Source: JALORV01 sp963754065 (GTDB taxonomy: Bacteria; Pseudomonadota; Gammaproteobacteria; Burkholderiales; Burkholderiaceae_F). From it: DNA of 64,000 nucleotides. Below are positions 47,136-55,114 of this stretch, piece by piece. The stretch is taken from NCBI GenBank assembly GCA_963754065.1, contig CAVWFH010000039.1, positions 62,001 to 126,000 on the forward strand. Reading direction: 5' to 3'. Under the pieces are notes generated by a model that searched no databases, was not told the origin of the DNA, and saw only the letters and a program-made list of their open reading frames with translations. The position numbers and the translations under genes are program-made. Position 1 is the first letter of the stretch. Every line of letters starts with the position of its first letter.

Positions 47136-48107
47136 ATGCAAGTGGCCTGGCTATCGCTGGTAATCACGCTGCTCATCGAGCAGTTGCGGGCGCTGCCGAG
47201 CGAAAACCCCGTGTACGCGTCCGTGCGGCAGGTGTCGTCGTGGGCTGAGCACAACCTCAACGCGGGGCGGCCGCGGCATGGTTTCTACGCCTGGCTGCTC
47301 GTCGTCGTCGGTCTCACGCTCGCGGTCGGAGCGCTCTACTCGGTGCTCGTTTCGATCAACTGGTTTCTCGGGTTGGCACTCAACGTGCTCGTCCTGTACT
47401 TCGCGCTTGGATTTCGGCAATTCAGCCACCGGGGCACCGAGATCCAGATTGCTCTGGCCAACGGGGACCTGACGGCGGCCCGGCACGAACTCACTGCGTG
47501 GAAGCGGCTGAGTGACCCGTCGTTCAGCGCCGCCGATCTCGCGCCGGAGGAAGTGGTCCGCCAGGCGATCGAGCACGGGCTGCTGTTATCGCAGCGCCAC
47601 GTGTTCGGAGTGTTCTTCTGGTTCGTTTTGCTTCCAGGCCCCATGGGGGCGGTCTTCTACCGACTGGCCGAACATTCGTCCCGGGTCTGGAGCCGCGCGC
47701 CACTGCCGCCGACGCCGTCCGATCGTTTCGGGGAGTTCGCGCGGCGGGCATTCGCCTGGATCGACTGGGCCCCGGCGCGGCTGTCGGCTCTGGGCTATGC
47801 GATCGTCGGCGACTTTGAAGGCGCGATCTACTGCTGGCGCCAGGTCGCGCGCGGACCGGGAATCGATGGCGTGCCGTCCCCCGATTCGCGCACGCTGATA
47901 CTCGCCGCCGCCGGTGGCGCACTCGGCTTGCGGTTGATGTCCGAGTCGGAGTCGACAAAGTACTTTGACGAAGCAGGCAACGAAGGCGCAGGGCTGGCCG
48001 AGCCGCGCCCGCCTGCCGTGCGCGCTGTTGTCGGACTGGTCTGGCGTTCCTTGCTGCTCTGGCTGGCCCTGCTGCTGTTGATGACTCTGGCCCATTGGCT
48101 CGCCTGA
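47136..48107 (+). CDS. CobD/CbiB-family (AmpE-like) membrane protein
   Basis: 323 residues with four to five hydrophobic spans. It resembles the CobD/CbiB and AmpE superfamily: N-terminal LVITLLIEQLRAL, FALGFRQFSHRGTEIQIALANGD and AGWWRxx-like GDFEGAIYCWRQVA. No other cobalamin-synthesis genes are nearby, so a role like AmpE (envelope or beta-lactamase signalling) or an unknown one is more likely than adenosylcobinamide synthesis. Position between the NUDIX and rsgA genes is a familiar betaproteobacterial arrangement. Confidence 0.85.
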   Translation: MQVAWLSLVITLLIEQLRALPSENPVYASVRQVSSWAEHNLNAGRPRHGFYAWLLVVVGLTLAVGALYSVLVSINWFLGLALNVLVLYFALGFRQFSHRGTEIQIALANGDLTAARHELTAWKRLSDPSFSAADLAPEEVVRQAIEHGLLLSQRHVFGVFFWFVLLPGPMGAVFYRLAEHSSRVWSRAPLPPTPSDRFGEFARRAFAWIDWAPARLSALGYAIVGDFEGAIYCWRQVARGPGIDGVPSPDSRTLILAAAGGALGLRLMSESESTKYFDEAGNEGAGLAEPRPPAVRAVVGLVWRSLLLWLALLLLMTLAHWLA

Positions 48108-48157
48108 AAGTGCGACGGGCCCAACGACCAGCTGTCAGCCGCCTCGGCTCGGCTGCG

Positions 48158-48466
48158 TCAAGCGGGTCGTACTGAACCACACTGCCAGCACGCACCGAAC
48201 TGCGGCTCGGATGATTCGCCACAGGCGGTGCAGTGCCAGCTAGGCCCACGCACCGGTCGTCGCAGTTCCTGCAGGATTTCAAGGGCGCGCGACTCGTCGC
48301 CATCGCGCTCGATCCACACCTGTGGCGCGCACTCGAGGAACGGAATTTCACCGATGGCACCCGACAGCGTCGTGTTGCGCAATTGGCAGCGGATGCCGGC
48401 GGCCCGAAGTGACTCGGCCCAGATCGTGGCCAGCACCAGGTGGTCCGCGCGCGCCAGCAGTTTCAC
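48158..48466 (-). CDS. DUF2007-like signal-transducing protein with C-terminal zinc ribbon
   Basis: 102 residues. GTG start overlaps the rsgA stop (GTGA), with AAGGGGG before it. The N-terminal part (VKLLARADHLVLATIWAESLR, then IPFLECAPQVWIERDGDESRALEILQEL) matches the small alpha/beta DUF2007 fold thought to bind ligands. The C-terminus carries CTACGESSEPQFGACWQCG, two CxxC pairs that form a zinc ribbon. Function unknown. Fourth and last gene of the minus-strand group with M48 and rsgA. Confidence 0.88.
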   Translation of the reverse strand: MKLLARADHLVLATIWAESLRAAGIRCQLRNTTLSGAIGEIPFLECAPQVWIERDGDESRALEILQELRRPVRGPSWHCTACGESSEPQFGACWQCGSVRPA

Positions 48467-49371
48467 CGAGTGCCCCCTTCGATCAGTGACCGATAGAAAT
48501 CGTATCGGCCGGACGCCACCTCGCCTGCGACCACTGCGGTACGTATGGCGCAGTCCGGCTCGACCCGATGTCGGCAATCGGCGAATCGGCACCTGCCCAG
48601 GTGGGATTCGAACTCCGGAAAGCCGGCCACGATCTGTGCTGGTGTCAGATGGGCAAGGCCGAACTCCTGGAAGCCTGGCGTGTCCACGATGGCGCCGTCG
48701 TGCGGCAGCCTGAACCAGCGTGCGGCGGTCGTAGTCTGCTTGCCGAGGTCTAGACGCTCCGAATACTCCCGAGTCCGCGCCTGCGCATCCGGCACCAGAA
48801 GATTGAGCAAGGTCGACTTGCCCATGCCGGATTGTCCGACCAACAGTGAACTGAGGCCTTGCGTGATCTGGCGGAGCGTTGTGAGGGCTTCGTCGGGCCG
48901 AGTGCGCGCCGAAATGGCAGCTGTGCGGCATCCGAGTCGGCCGATCTGCGCCAGCGCTGCCTGGGCCGTGTCGGCACCGTCCTCGAGGTCGGTCTTGTTG
49001 CGGACCACGATGCTGTCGATGTTTGCTGCGCGCGCAGCCACCAGTGCTTTCCACAGGAACCACAGATTGAATGTGGGTCGCGAGGCGAACACGATGATGA
49101 CCTGATCGATGTTCGCCGCGAGTTCCTTCGTGCGAAACGCATCGGCGCGGTACAGCAGGCTTGTGCGCGGCTCGATCGACTCGACCGCCGCCTGCCCGGG
49201 AGCCGATGCGCTGGCGACGACGCGGTCGCCGACGACAAGATCGCTGCGGCGGCCACGACGCACCGCAGACCACGACGCACCGTCCTCATCCTCGAGCAGC
49301 GAAGTACGGCCAAACGTGGCGATGACACGAGCCGGAAACCGGGGCAGGTCACTGCGCCCGGCGGCGCTCAT
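48463..49371 (-). CDS. rsgA: Small ribosomal subunit biogenesis GTPase RsgA
   Basis: Circularly permuted GTPase that checks late 30S assembly. 302 residues: OB fold, then G4 (VRNKTDL), G1 (GQSGMGKST), G2 threonines in GKQTTTAARW and G3 (DTPGF). C-terminal zinc site Cys-x5-Cys-x-His-x5-Cys in CRFADCRHRVEPDC. Overlaps the M48 peptidase stop by 4 bp (ATGA) and the DUF2007 start by 4 bp, so the three are translated together. Confidence 0.97.
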   Translation of the reverse strand: MSAAGRSDLPRFPARVIATFGRTSLLEDEDGASWSAVRRGRRSDLVVGDRVVASASAPGQAAVESIEPRTSLLYRADAFRTKELAANIDQVIIVFASRPTFNLWFLWKALVAARAANIDSIVVRNKTDLEDGADTAQAALAQIGRLGCRTAAISARTRPDEALTTLRQITQGLSSLLVGQSGMGKSTLLNLLVPDAQARTREYSERLDLGKQTTTAARWFRLPHDGAIVDTPGFQEFGLAHLTPAQIVAGFPEFESHLGRCRFADCRHRVEPDCAIRTAVVAGEVASGRYDFYRSLIEGGTR

Positions 49372-50630
49372 GCGTGCGCAACGGCCGCGAGGCGTGCGAC
49401 GCGCAGCGATGCGGGCGGGTGCGAGTCGTAGAAGGCCGAATGAATGGGGTCGGGGGTCAGGGTCGAGGCGTTGTCCTCGTAGAGCTTGACGAGTGCATTG
49501 ACGAGGTCCTGCGCCGACGCATGGCGGGCGGCGAAGGCATCGGCCTCGAACTCGTGCCGGCGCGAAAAGTGGCTGGCGATTGGCGCGAAGACGAAAGTGA
49601 ACACCGGCAGCACCAGCATGAAGAGCACCAGTGCCGCGCCTTCATTGCCACCCCCGAGCGCGGGCGTCACTCCGAGTCCGGTATAGAACCACGGACGACC
49701 TGCCAGCCAGCCGAGCAACGCGAGAAAGACGAGGCTCGCAAAGAAGGAAAACGCCAGTCGCTTGGCGATGTGCTTGAGCTTGAAGTGTCCCAGTTCGTGG
49801 GCCAGAACGGCCTCGATCTCGGACGGCTGCAGCCGTTCGACCAGCGTGTCGAAAAAGACGATTCGCTTCGCGCGCCCGAGCCCGGTGAAATAGGCATTGC
49901 CGTGGGCCGAACGACGCGACCCGTCCATCACGAACACGCCCTTGCTGGAAAACCCCGTGCGTGACAGCAGCTCGGCAATGCGCTGCGCGAGTCCAGAGTC
50001 TTTCAACGGCTCGAACTTGTTGAACAGCGGCGCGATGACCGTCGGGTAGATGACGAGAACCAGCGCATTGAAGCTTACCCACAACAGCCAGGCATAGGCC
50101 CACCACAGCTCCCCGGCACCGCGCATCAGAGCGACAACGGCAGCCAGCAGCGGCAATCCGAGCGCGGCAGCCAGCGCGAAGGACTTGGCCAGATCGGCAA
50201 GCCAGAGGGCCGGCGTCATCCGGTTGAAGCCGTAGCGCTGTTCGATGTGGAACTGCCGAATCCACGAAAATGGCAGGTCGACGATGCCGAGCGCTACGAC
50301 GACAACGGTGACGTACAGCACCTGGAGCGCAATCCCTTCATCGACGTGGCTGCGCAACACATCGGCGATCCACTGCAGGCCGCCGAGCAGCGTGAGCATG
50401 ACGAGCAGGGCTGCGCCGACGCCCGTCTCGATCAGCGCGAGACGCGTCTTGGCAATCGTGTAGGACGCCGCCTTGCGATGAGCCTCGAGCGAAACCCGGT
50501 CGGCGAACTGCCTGGGTACGGCATCGGCATGCCGGCCGACGTGACGCACCTGCCGCCACGACAGCCAGTACTTCAGGCCGACCATCAGCAACAGGAAGGC
50601 GACGAACGTCAGGGAAAGAAGCTGGGACAT
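49368..50630 (-). CDS. M48 (Ste24/CAAX-prenyl-protease-like) membrane metallopeptidase
   Basis: About 420 residues from the ATG at 50630 (an upstream ATG at 50675 is in frame). Zinc motif HELGH in EIEAVLAHELGHFKLKHI and the third ligand Glu in RRHEFEADAFAARHA. About six hydrophobic spans, including an N-terminal one. Bacterial members degrade misfolded or damaged membrane proteins; no prenylated substrates are expected. Coupled to rsgA by a 4-bp overlap and divergent from orn. Confidence 0.95.
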   Translation of the reverse strand: MSQLLSLTFVAFLLLMVGLKYWLSWRQVRHVGRHADAVPRQFADRVSLEAHRKAASYTIAKTRLALIETGVGAALLVMLTLLGGLQWIADVLRSHVDEGIALQVLYVTVVVVALGIVDLPFSWIRQFHIEQRYGFNRMTPALWLADLAKSFALAAALGLPLLAAVVALMRGAGELWWAYAWLLWVSFNALVLVIYPTVIAPLFNKFEPLKDSGLAQRIAELLSRTGFSSKGVFVMDGSRRSAHGNAYFTGLGRAKRIVFFDTLVERLQPSEIEAVLAHELGHFKLKHIAKRLAFSFFASLVFLALLGWLAGRPWFYTGLGVTPALGGGNEGAALVLFMLVLPVFTFVFAPIASHFSRRHEFEADAFAARHASAQDLVNALVKLYEDNASTLTPDPIHSAFYDSHPPASLRVARLAAVAHA

Positions 50631-50766
50631 GGCCACGATGTGCGGTACTCGAAATGCATCAGCATCCGTCGGCAACGGCGAGGCGCGCCAGCCGACTCAA
50701 CTCGCCGTGCGACAATCGCTCGCAGCTGATCGGAGCGATGCGCATTGGACGATCAACATCAAAATT

Positions 50767-51360
50767 ATGTCACAGCCCTCTCTCGAATCCGCCCTTCGTG
50801 CCGAGCGTTACGGCGAGATGAATCTCGTCTGGGTCGACATGGAAATGTCAGGGCTGAACCCGGACTCTGACCGCGTGCTCGAAGTCGCGTTGGTCGTCAC
50901 GGATCCCGAACTCGAGGTCATCGCTGAAGGCCCGGTGCTCGTCATTGCGCAACCGGAACGGGTCCTGCAGGGCATGGACAGCTGGAATACTGCAACCCAC
51001 GGCCGCTCGGGGCTGACCACCAAGGTTCGGGCGGCCACGCTCGACGAGTCAACGGCAAGCGACATCCTGGTCGAGTTCCTGCAGCGCCATGTCCCGCGTG
51101 GCAAATCGCCGATGTGCGGCAACTCGATCTGCCAGGACCGGCGCTTCATGGCGCGGTGGATGCCGCAACTGGAAGCGTACTTCCATTACCGCAACCTCGA
51201 TGTCAGCACGCTGAAGGAACTCGCGCGCCGCTGGAATCCATCGGTCTACCGCTCGTTCGAGAAGAAAAGCAGGCACGAGGCACTGGCCGACATCTACGAG
51301 TCGATCGACGAACTCAAGCACTATCGCGCGCAGTGGCTGCGCGCCGCGCAGGCAACTTAG
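50767..51360 (+). CDS. orn: Oligoribonuclease
   Basis: DEDDh 3'-5' exonuclease that clears 2-5-nt RNAs, including pGpG left by c-di-GMP breakdown. Catalytic residues are in WVDMEMSGLNP, the Asp of GNSICQDRRF, and HEALADI near the C-terminus. Start placed at ATG 50767 (197 aa); ATG 50818 (180 aa, MNLVWVDMEMSG) matches E. coli length better. A GGDEF/EAL protein elsewhere in the window produces the same pathway's intermediates. Converges with the AI-2E gene, overlapping by 4 bp. Confidence 0.96.
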   Translation: MSQPSLESALRAERYGEMNLVWVDMEMSGLNPDSDRVLEVALVVTDPELEVIAEGPVLVIAQPERVLQGMDSWNTATHGRSGLTTKVRAATLDESTASDILVEFLQRHVPRGKSPMCGNSICQDRRFMARWMPQLEAYFHYRNLDVSTLKELARRWNPSVYRSFEKKSRHEALADIYESIDELKHYRAQWLRAAQAT

Positions 51361-52502
51361 GCGTTGCGTGCCGGAGGCGGTCCGCCCGGCGCAGCCGCGG
51401 CGCCTGCCTCCGTAGCGGCCGAAGTCACGCGCGCATCCTGCGCGCTGACCCATGCACGCCCGAAGGCGACACCCAGCGCCAGCAGGACCGGACCAAGGAT
51501 CACCCCGATAAAGCCGAAGGCGACGACGCCACCGAGAACGCCGAGAAAGATCATGCCGAGCGACAGGGTCGAGCCGCGAGCGATCAGGATCGGCTTGAGG
51601 AAGTTGTCGATGCTGCTGATGACCACCGTGCCCCAGATCACCATGAAAATGGTCCAGCCGGTCTCGCCTTTCACATAGAGCCAGATCGCCGCCGCACCCC
51701 AGATGAGCACGGGGCCCATCGGCACCACCGACAGGATGAATGTGGCGACGGCCAGCATGAATGCGCCGGGCACGCCGGCGATCAGAAAGCCGATCAGAGC
51801 GACGAGGGACTGCGCCGCCGCGGTGCCGACGATGCCGACAAAGACGCTGCGCGTCGTCCCCGTGACGATGGTGAGTACTTCAGTACTCATCCTGCCGGAC
51901 AGCCGATCGGATATCCGCTTCAGCATCGCAACGATCGCATCGCCGTCCCGGTAATAAAAGAAGACGATGAAGGTCACCAGCAACAACTGCAGGATGCCGT
52001 CACCGAGCACGCGCACGAAGGCGAGCGACAGGCGGCCCGCCGGCTCGAGTACTTTCTGCATCAGCGCCGTCAGTTGTGCACGGTCGAGCAGCAGACCTTC
52101 GAGCATGCCGTAGAGGCGCTCGCCGATGACCGGAATCGACTTCAGGGCCTCTGGTGCATGGACGCCGTCCTGAAGCCACCCCTTGGCCAGCCCGACGAGC
52201 CCGGGGACCTGGTCGGCTGCGGCCGCTGACAACAGGGTGAAGGGGATGATGACCAGAATGAGGATAGCTAACAGCATCGTGGTTGCGGCCAACGTGGAAT
52301 TTCCGCCGACCGCGCGTCGCAGTCGCTCGAACAGCGGCCAGGTCGCAATGGCCAGCACGCCTGCGAACACCATCGCTGACACGAAGGGCTGCAGCACCAT
52401 GAAGATGCCGACCAGAATGAGCGCGGCTCCGCCGAAGCGGAACACGTTGTCGAAATTGGCTTGGATGGAGGGCATGTCGTTCGGAGCAGGGTGCGATGGC
52501 AC
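51357..52502 (-). CDS. AI-2E family (YhhQ/PerM/TqsA-like) transporter
   Basis: Integral membrane protein with about eight spans, 381 residues (372 if the ATG at 52475, MPSIQANF, is used). Family marks are the N-terminal GGAALILVGIFMVLQPF and VLAIATWPLFERL spans and WAVVI-like WGTVVISSIDNFLKPILIARGS near the C-terminus, then LGVLGGVVAFGFIGVILGPVLLALG. Substrate unknown; the name reflects TqsA but most relatives are ion or small-molecule transporters. Ends against orn. Confidence 0.93.
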   Translation of the reverse strand: MPSHPAPNDMPSIQANFDNVFRFGGAALILVGIFMVLQPFVSAMVFAGVLAIATWPLFERLRRAVGGNSTLAATTMLLAILILVIIPFTLLSAAAADQVPGLVGLAKGWLQDGVHAPEALKSIPVIGERLYGMLEGLLLDRAQLTALMQKVLEPAGRLSLAFVRVLGDGILQLLLVTFIVFFYYRDGDAIVAMLKRISDRLSGRMSTEVLTIVTGTTRSVFVGIVGTAAAQSLVALIGFLIAGVPGAFMLAVATFILSVVPMGPVLIWGAAAIWLYVKGETGWTIFMVIWGTVVISSIDNFLKPILIARGSTLSLGMIFLGVLGGVVAFGFIGVILGPVLLALGVAFGRAWVSAQDARVTSAATEAGAAAAPGGPPPARNA

Positions 52503-52546
52503 AGCTTAACGGGTTGGGTGCGTGGGGCGGGTGCGGCGCTTGCTCT

Positions 52547-52579
52547 GGAAGCGCTCTCGGCGCTCGCAGGCGCCTCGAC
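52547..52579 (+). repeat. 33-bp direct repeat, copy 1
   Basis: Starts GGAAGCGCTCTCGGCGCTCG and ends GGCGCCTCGAC. Identical to the copy at 52630-52662; the period is 83 bp. Each copy is internally hairpin-prone (GCGCTCTCGGCGC). Lies just inside the AI-2E start side, before a tRNA-Arg. Confidence 0.85.
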
Positions 52580-52686
52580 ACGCACGCGGATTTTTCGCAC
52601 GCAGGCAGCAGACCCGATGAGACGGCTCGGGAAGCGCTCTCGGCGCTCGCAGGCGCCTCGACGGTGCGAAAAATCTACGCGTGCGT
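52580..52686. repeat. Inverted repeat between AI-2E gene and tRNA-Arg
   Basis: ACGCACGCG plus GATTTTTCGCAC (52580-52600) is mirrored by GTGCGAAAAATC plus TACGCGTGCGT (52664-52686), 20 of 21 pairs with two extra bases in the right arm. The right arm ends on the discriminator base of tRNA-Arg. The 63-base loop contains direct repeat copy 2. Confidence 0.8.
52630..52662 (+). repeat. 33-bp direct repeat, copy 2
   Basis: Identical to copy 1 over 33 bases. Flanked on its right by the right arm of the inverted repeat, whereas copy 1 is flanked by the left arm, so the two units carry their neighbouring sequence in opposite orientation. Confidence 0.85.
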
Positions 52687-52757
52687 CCCCCCGCCGGGAA
52701 TTGAACCCAGATCTAGCGCTTAGGAGGCACTTGTTCTATCCGTTGAACTACGGGGAG
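52686..52757 (-). tRNA. tRNA-Arg (CCU)
   Basis: 72-base cloverleaf on the minus strand: acceptor arms CTCCCCG/CGGGGGG, D stem GTTC/GAAC, anticodon loop CTCCTAA (anticodon CCT), T arm CTGGG-TTCAATT-CCCGG. The CCA end is not encoded. It decodes the rare AGG codon. Directly downstream in its own direction lies the repeat cluster. Confidence 0.95.
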
Positions 52758-52982
52758 TGCGGCCAGTATAGCGATCGCCCTCACGTAGAATCCGCGGCCG
52801 GACGTTGGCGCACGAGAGACGATGCTCGTCGCGATCCGATCGGCATTCCACGCATGGCCGAAAGCGCGGCAGCTGCCTAATCCGTGATCAACTCGACGCC
52901 CGCCAGCATTGGCGCGCCTTGACAGGCGGACAGGGCGATCTTTTCCACAGCAGCTGGGGACAACTCCTCACCGGTTTTTGCA

Positions 52983-54971
52983 ATGCAAAGCAAGCCAAGC
53001 ACCAATTCACGCAAAGCCGCCGAGTACGGCGAGGCGTCGATACGCGTCCTCAAGGGACTGGAGCCGGTGCGCCAGCGCCCCGGCATGTACACGCGCACCG
53101 ACAGTCCCTTGCACATCATCCAGGAAGTGATCGACAACGCGTCGGACGAGATGCTCGCCGGATTCGGACACCGCATCGACGTCACCCTGCATGGCGACGG
53201 TTCGGTCAGCGTCGATGACGATGGACGCGGTATTCCGGTTGGACTGCATCCGGAGGAAAAGGTCCCGGTGGTCGAGATCGTATTCACGCGCCTTCACGCC
53301 GGCGGCAAGTTCGACAAGCGTGCGGGTGGCGCCTACTCGTTTGCCGGTGGCCTGCACGGCGTCGGCGTATCGGTGACCAACGCGTTGTCGTCCCGCCTCG
53401 ACGTGACAGTATGGCGCGACGGCAAGCTCCATACGATCGGCTTCGCCGAAGGCGAAGTCAGTCAGCCGATCAAGTCGGTGACGGCGAAGGGCCAGGCCAA
53501 GTCCAGTGGCACGCGCGTGCGGGCGTGGCCGAACCCGAAGTACTTCGATTCGCCCCAGGTTCCGGTGGACGAACTCGAACGCCTGTTGCGCAGCAAGGCC
53601 GTGCTGCTGCCAGGAACTGAAGTCTCTCTCACGCTCGAAAAGTCCGGAGCGACCCAGCGCTGGTGCTATGAAGGAGGGTTGCGCGAGTACTTGCTCGGGT
53701 CGTTGCCGGCCGATCCGCTGCTGCCTCCCTTCGAGTCGAGCGGATTCGCCACTGCGGATGACGAGACCTACGCTGAAGGCGAGGGCGCCAGCTGGGTCGT
53801 GGTCTGGACTGATGACGGCGCGGTCACGCGCGAGTCCTATGTGAATCTGATTCCGACGCCGGCCGGCGGCACGCACGAGGCGGGCCTCAGGGACGGCTTG
53901 TTCAACGCCGTGCGCGCGTTCGTCGACGCACACGGCCTGCTGCCCAAGGGCGTGAAGCTGCTTCCGGAAGATGTCTTTGCGCGGGCGAGCTTCGTGCTGT
54001 CGGCCAAGGTGCTCGATCCGCAGTTCCAGGGCCAGATCAAGGAACGTCTGAACAGTCGCGACGCCCTGAGGCTCGTGTCGTCCTTCGTCCGGCCACAACT
54101 CGAGTTCTGGCTCAACCAGCATCCGAACGAGGGCCGGCAGCTTGCCGAACTCGTGATCCGGCAAGCGCAGGCGCGCGCGCGTGCCGGCCAGAAGGTTGAG
54201 AAGAAGAAGGGCTCGGCGGTCGCGGTGTTGCCCGGCAAGCTGACGGATTGCGAGTCCACCGAGCTCACGCGCAATGAACTCTTCCTGGTCGAGGGCGACT
54301 CGGCAGGTGGCTCGGCGAAAATGGGGCGCGACAAGGAATTCCAGGCGATCCTGCCGCTTCGCGGCAAAGTACTCAACACCTGGGAAGTCGAGCGCGACCG
54401 CCTGTTCGGCAATGCGGAAGTGCACGACATCGCGGTGGCGATCGGTGTTGATCCGCACGGCCCCTCGGAGACCGTGAATCTCGAGGGCCTGCGCTACGGC
54501 AAGATCTGCATCCTGGCGGACGCGGACGTCGATGGGTCGCACATCCAGGTGCTGCTGCTGACGCTTTTCTTCCGGCACTTTCCGCAACTGGTCGACCGCG
54601 GGAACATCTTCGTCGCGCGGCCGCCACTGTTTCGGGTCGATGTCAGTGCGCAAGGCAAACGGCCGGCACGACGCCTGTACTGCCTGGACGATGCCGAACT
54701 GGATGCCACGCTCGAGAAACTTGCCGACGAGGGCGTCAAGGAGACGGCGTGGAGCATTGCGCGCTTCAAGGGCCTCGGTGAAATGAGCCCGGAGCAGCTG
54801 TGGGAGACGACGATGGCGCCGGACACGCGGCGGTTGCTGCGAGTCGGCCTCGGCGAACTCACCGTCGATCGGACCGCGGCGATGATGACGATGCTGATGG
54901 GGCGTGCCGAAAGCCAGGCGAGACGGGCGTGGCTCGAGGAGCACGGCCACGAGGTCGAAGCGGACGTCTGA
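52983..54971 (+). CDS. parE: DNA topoisomerase IV subunit B ParE
   Basis: ATPase half of topoisomerase IV, which unlinks daughter chromosomes. 662 residues. GHKL ATPase: IQEVIDNASDEM, DDGRGIPVGLH, GGKFDKRAGGAYSFAGGLHGVG. TOPRIM: LFLVEGDSAGGSAKMGRDKEF and LADADVDGSHIQVLLLT. Length and the C-terminal end (ESQARRAWLEEHGHEVEADV) match ParE rather than the longer GyrB. Its partner parC lies 4.3 kb downstream, separated by two unrelated genes. Confidence 0.97.
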   Translation: MQSKPSTNSRKAAEYGEASIRVLKGLEPVRQRPGMYTRTDSPLHIIQEVIDNASDEMLAGFGHRIDVTLHGDGSVSVDDDGRGIPVGLHPEEKVPVVEIVFTRLHAGGKFDKRAGGAYSFAGGLHGVGVSVTNALSSRLDVTVWRDGKLHTIGFAEGEVSQPIKSVTAKGQAKSSGTRVRAWPNPKYFDSPQVPVDELERLLRSKAVLLPGTEVSLTLEKSGATQRWCYEGGLREYLLGSLPADPLLPPFESSGFATADDETYAEGEGASWVVVWTDDGAVTRESYVNLIPTPAGGTHEAGLRDGLFNAVRAFVDAHGLLPKGVKLLPEDVFARASFVLSAKVLDPQFQGQIKERLNSRDALRLVSSFVRPQLEFWLNQHPNEGRQLAELVIRQAQARARAGQKVEKKKGSAVAVLPGKLTDCESTELTRNELFLVEGDSAGGSAKMGRDKEFQAILPLRGKVLNTWEVERDRLFGNAEVHDIAVAIGVDPHGPSETVNLEGLRYGKICILADADVDGSHIQVLLLTLFFRHFPQLVDRGNIFVARPPLFRVDVSAQGKRPARRLYCLDDAELDATLEKLADEGVKETAWSIARFKGLGEMSPEQLWETTMAPDTRRLLRVGLGELTVDRTAAMMTMLMGRAESQARRAWLEEHGHEVEADV

Positions 54972-55020
54972 CGCGCGTCAAGACGCGGATTGACCCATAA
55001 CCTCCCGTTACTGGGGTGTA

Positions 55021-55049
55021 TTGACGGCCAGGGCTTGCGGGCATACTTG
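55021..55049 (+). promoter_or_regulatory. Possible sigma-70 promoter before the GGDEF/EAL gene
   Basis: TTGACG (55021-55026) and TACTTG (55044-55049) with a 17-bp spacer, 66 bases before the ATG. The -35 is near consensus, the -10 weak. Confidence 0.45.
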
Positions 55050-55114
55050 CGCGCGGCCGCGACTGCCAAATCTAGGCACAGGCCGCGACCAACAAGGGGA
55101 CCATTCACTTCCGC

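Noticed and set aside
47136..48107. Cobalamin biosynthesis role for the CobD/CbiB-like gene
   Set aside because: No other corrin genes are near, and AmpE-type relatives share the fold. Kept as a family-level call only.
53007..54950. 647-residue open frame opposite parE, and similar long frames opposite the helicase, parC and oxidoreductase genes
   Set aside because: All lie wholly within well-recognised genes, are Arg/His/Leu-rich without domain marks, and follow from base composition.
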